A DNA stretch of 64,000 bases. It comes from Terrimesophilobacter sp044464485. GTDB lineage: Bacteria; Actinomycetota; Actinomycetes; Actinomycetales; Microbacteriaceae. The notes under the pieces are model-generated. The model saw only the letters and a list, made by a program, of their open reading frames with translations. It searched no databases and was not told the DNA's origin. Location: positions 1-64,000 of the forward strand of contig JBIQLG010000013.1 in assembly GCA_044464485.1 (NCBI GenBank), given 5' to 3'. Of this stretch, positions 62,686-64,000 are shown one piece after another. A program made the translations under genes and the position numbers. The stretch's first letter is position 1; every line of letters starts with the position of its first letter.

Positions 62686-63606
62686 GTGAGGAAGCCGCAG
62701 CCTGCGCGTCGCCGTGACGGCACCGCAGTCGAGCGCTACATCGATGCGCGCGCCCACCGAATCCTGCAACGCGTTCCGCAGAGCCGCATGGCTCGCTGGC
62801 TCGTCGAATTCGTCGTGTTCGCGCTCAAGCAGGGCTGGGCCTGCGTGTTCGGCGCAGCCATGCTCGTCCTGCTGTTCGCGACCGCGGTGTGGTATCCCGA
62901 CGGCGCCGCCCTCGCGCGCAACGACTTCGTCACGCTCGCTGCCGTCGCCACCCAGATTCTGATGGTGGCGTTCCGGCTTGAGACGCTGCGCGAGCTGCGC
63001 GTGATCATCCTGTTCCACATCGTCGGCACCGGGATGGAACTGTTCAAGACGAGCGTCGGTTCCTGGATCTACGAAGGGGATGGCGTGCTTCATCTCCTGA
63101 ATGTGCCGCTCTACAGCGGATTCATGTATGCCTCGGTGGGCTCCTACCTCGTGCGGGTGTATCGACTTTTCGACTTGCGGTTCGAGCGATACCCGCGCAG
63201 GTGGGTCACCGCCATCCTCGCCCTGCTCATTTACGTGAACTTCTTCAGCCACCACTACATCTGGGACGCGCGCTGGCTCCTCCTGCTCGCTATCCTTGCG
63301 GTCTACGGTCCGTGCATGATGCACTTCCGCATTTTCCGCGCCAGACTGCGGATGCCGATTGTCGTCGCGTTCGTGCTCGTTGCGCTGTTCATCTGGATCG
63401 CCGAGAACGTCGCGACGTGGTCCCAGGCGTGGAGCTATCCGAACCAAGCCGACGGGTGGGAACTCGTTTCCATCGCCAAACTCGGCTCGTGGCTGCTGCT
63501 CATGATCATCTCGGTCGTCCTCGTGGCTTGGGTGTATCCGCCGCGCGGAAGGGATGCCGAGATGGGGGAGAGCGGCGGGGCAGAGCCGGCGCCCCTGATA
63601 TCCTGA
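62686..63606 (+). CDS. DUF817 family membrane protein
   Basis: 306 residues with about eight membrane helices; TGMELFKTSVGSWIYEGDG is characteristic of DUF817 as I remember it. TATGGT lies six bases before the GTG at 62686, which selects this start over the longer frame from 62590 that would run through the repeat region. Function unknown; basic N-terminus and Glu/Gly-rich tail. Confidence 0.78.
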   Translation: MRKPQPARRRDGTAVERYIDARAHRILQRVPQSRMARWLVEFVVFALKQGWACVFGAAMLVLLFATAVWYPDGAALARNDFVTLAAVATQILMVAFRLETLRELRVIILFHIVGTGMELFKTSVGSWIYEGDGVLHLLNVPLYSGFMYASVGSYLVRVYRLFDLRFERYPRRWVTAILALLIYVNFFSHHYIWDARWLLLLAILAVYGPCMMHFRIFRARLRMPIVVAFVLVALFIWIAENVATWSQAWSYPNQADGWELVSIAKLGSWLLLMIISVVLVAWVYPPRGRDAEMGESGGAEPAPLIS

Positions 63607-63610
63607 CTCG

Positions 63611-64000
63611 GTGCCAGCATCCGACGCTCTGAATACCCAATGCAACGATGACACGTTCCCGAACGTGTGGGAGGAGATCAAGTGGCGCGGTCTCGTGCAC
63701 ATCTCGACGGATGAGGTGGAACTCATGTCGCTCCTCGCGGGCGAACCGATCACGTACTACTGCGGGTTCGACCCGACCGCGCCGAGCCTGCACCTTGGCA
63801 ACCTCGTGCAACTTCTTCTCATGCGCAGGCTCCAGCTCGCTGGCCATAAACCTCTCGGTCTCGTCGGCGGCTCCACGGGGCTCGTCGGAGATCCGAAGCC
63901 CACCGCGGAGCGCACTCTCAACGACCGGGAGGTCGTCGCCGAGTGGGTGGGTTACCTTCAGGCCCAGGTTTCGAAGTTCCTGAGCTTCGAAGGCGCCAAT
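63611..64000 (+). CDS. tyrS: Tyrosyl-tRNA synthetase, 3' end outside window
   Basis: First 130 codons. YYCGFDPTAPSLHLGNLVQL carries the HIGH-type class I motif (HLGN), and GDPKPTAERTLND follows. TATCCT is six bases before the GTG at 63611, so the message is probably leaderless. The KMSKS loop lies beyond the edge. Confidence 0.93.
   Translation, partial: MPASDALNTQCNDDTFPNVWEEIKWRGLVHISTDEVELMSLLAGEPITYYCGFDPTAPSLHLGNLVQLLLMRRLQLAGHKPLGLVGGSTGLVGDPKPTAERTLNDREVVAEWVGYLQAQVSKFLSFEGAN

Overview
This 64 kb window reads as a stretch of chromosome from a high-GC Gram-positive bacterium, most likely a member of the Microbacteriaceae (Actinobacteria). The reasons are the GC-rich codon usage, many GTG starts, actinobacterial markers (PriA, ClgR, DUF3046, DUF1844, DUF3046-recA-recX order) and the gene order infC-rpmI-rplT / glutamate ABC transporter / pheST / argCJBDFGH. 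I see no tRNA, rRNA, insertion sequence, phage or CRISPR array. It looks like vertically inherited core genome with a few accessory patches.

Layout. 1-8.9 kb: the end of a branched-chain keto-acid dehydrogenase E2 gene, a COG4315-type secreted protein, a TetR regulator with a perfect palindromic operator, and a leucine/isovalerate catabolic operon (accD1-accA1-fadE-maoC-citE). 8.9-13.2 kb: an accessory patch with ArsR-SulP, a PEBP-like protein, an aldo/keto reductase and a second TetR gene that has a structured upstream region. 13.5-24.4 kb: housekeeping genes (M16 peptidase, histidine phosphatase, dapB, thyX, dapA, rnj, ftsK, pgsA, cinA C-domain). 24.4-28.2 kb: a CitA/CitB-like two-component system beside an orphan PotD-like binding lipoprotein. 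28.5-38.4 kb: clgR, DUF3046, recA, recX, a lipoprotein, miaB, miaA, dapF, a methyltransferase, hflX, lexA and a divergent LysM gene that resembles the SOS division inhibitors YneA/DivS. 38.5-42.7 kb: hisC-hisB-hisH-priA, an SseB-like gene and DUF1844. 43-52 kb: infC (ATC start), rpmI, rplT, a TrmH methyltransferase, gluABCD-like transporter, pheST and a DUF937 gene. 52.7-61.4 kb: a complete arginine operon argCJBDFGH followed by mpg. 61.4-63.6 kb: a SatD-like / DUF3307-C-like pair facing a DUF817 membrane protein across a repeat-dense region. The window ends inside tyrS.

Two regulatory themes stand out. First, at least seventeen genes carry a TANNNT hexamer 6-9 nt before the start codon with no Shine-Dalgarno sequence, which is the signature of leaderless transcription, and it helps choose starts. 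Second, the arg operon has no argR between argF and argG. Upstream of argC there is instead a 31-codon, arginine-rich open frame with its own leaderless-type promoter, ending inside a large inverted repeat: a candidate arginine attenuation leader. A third unusual element is a textbook intrinsic terminator for the infC-rpmI-rplT operon placed inside the coding start of the following methyltransferase gene.

All calls come from reading the sequence and remembered family motifs. No database search or folding program was run.
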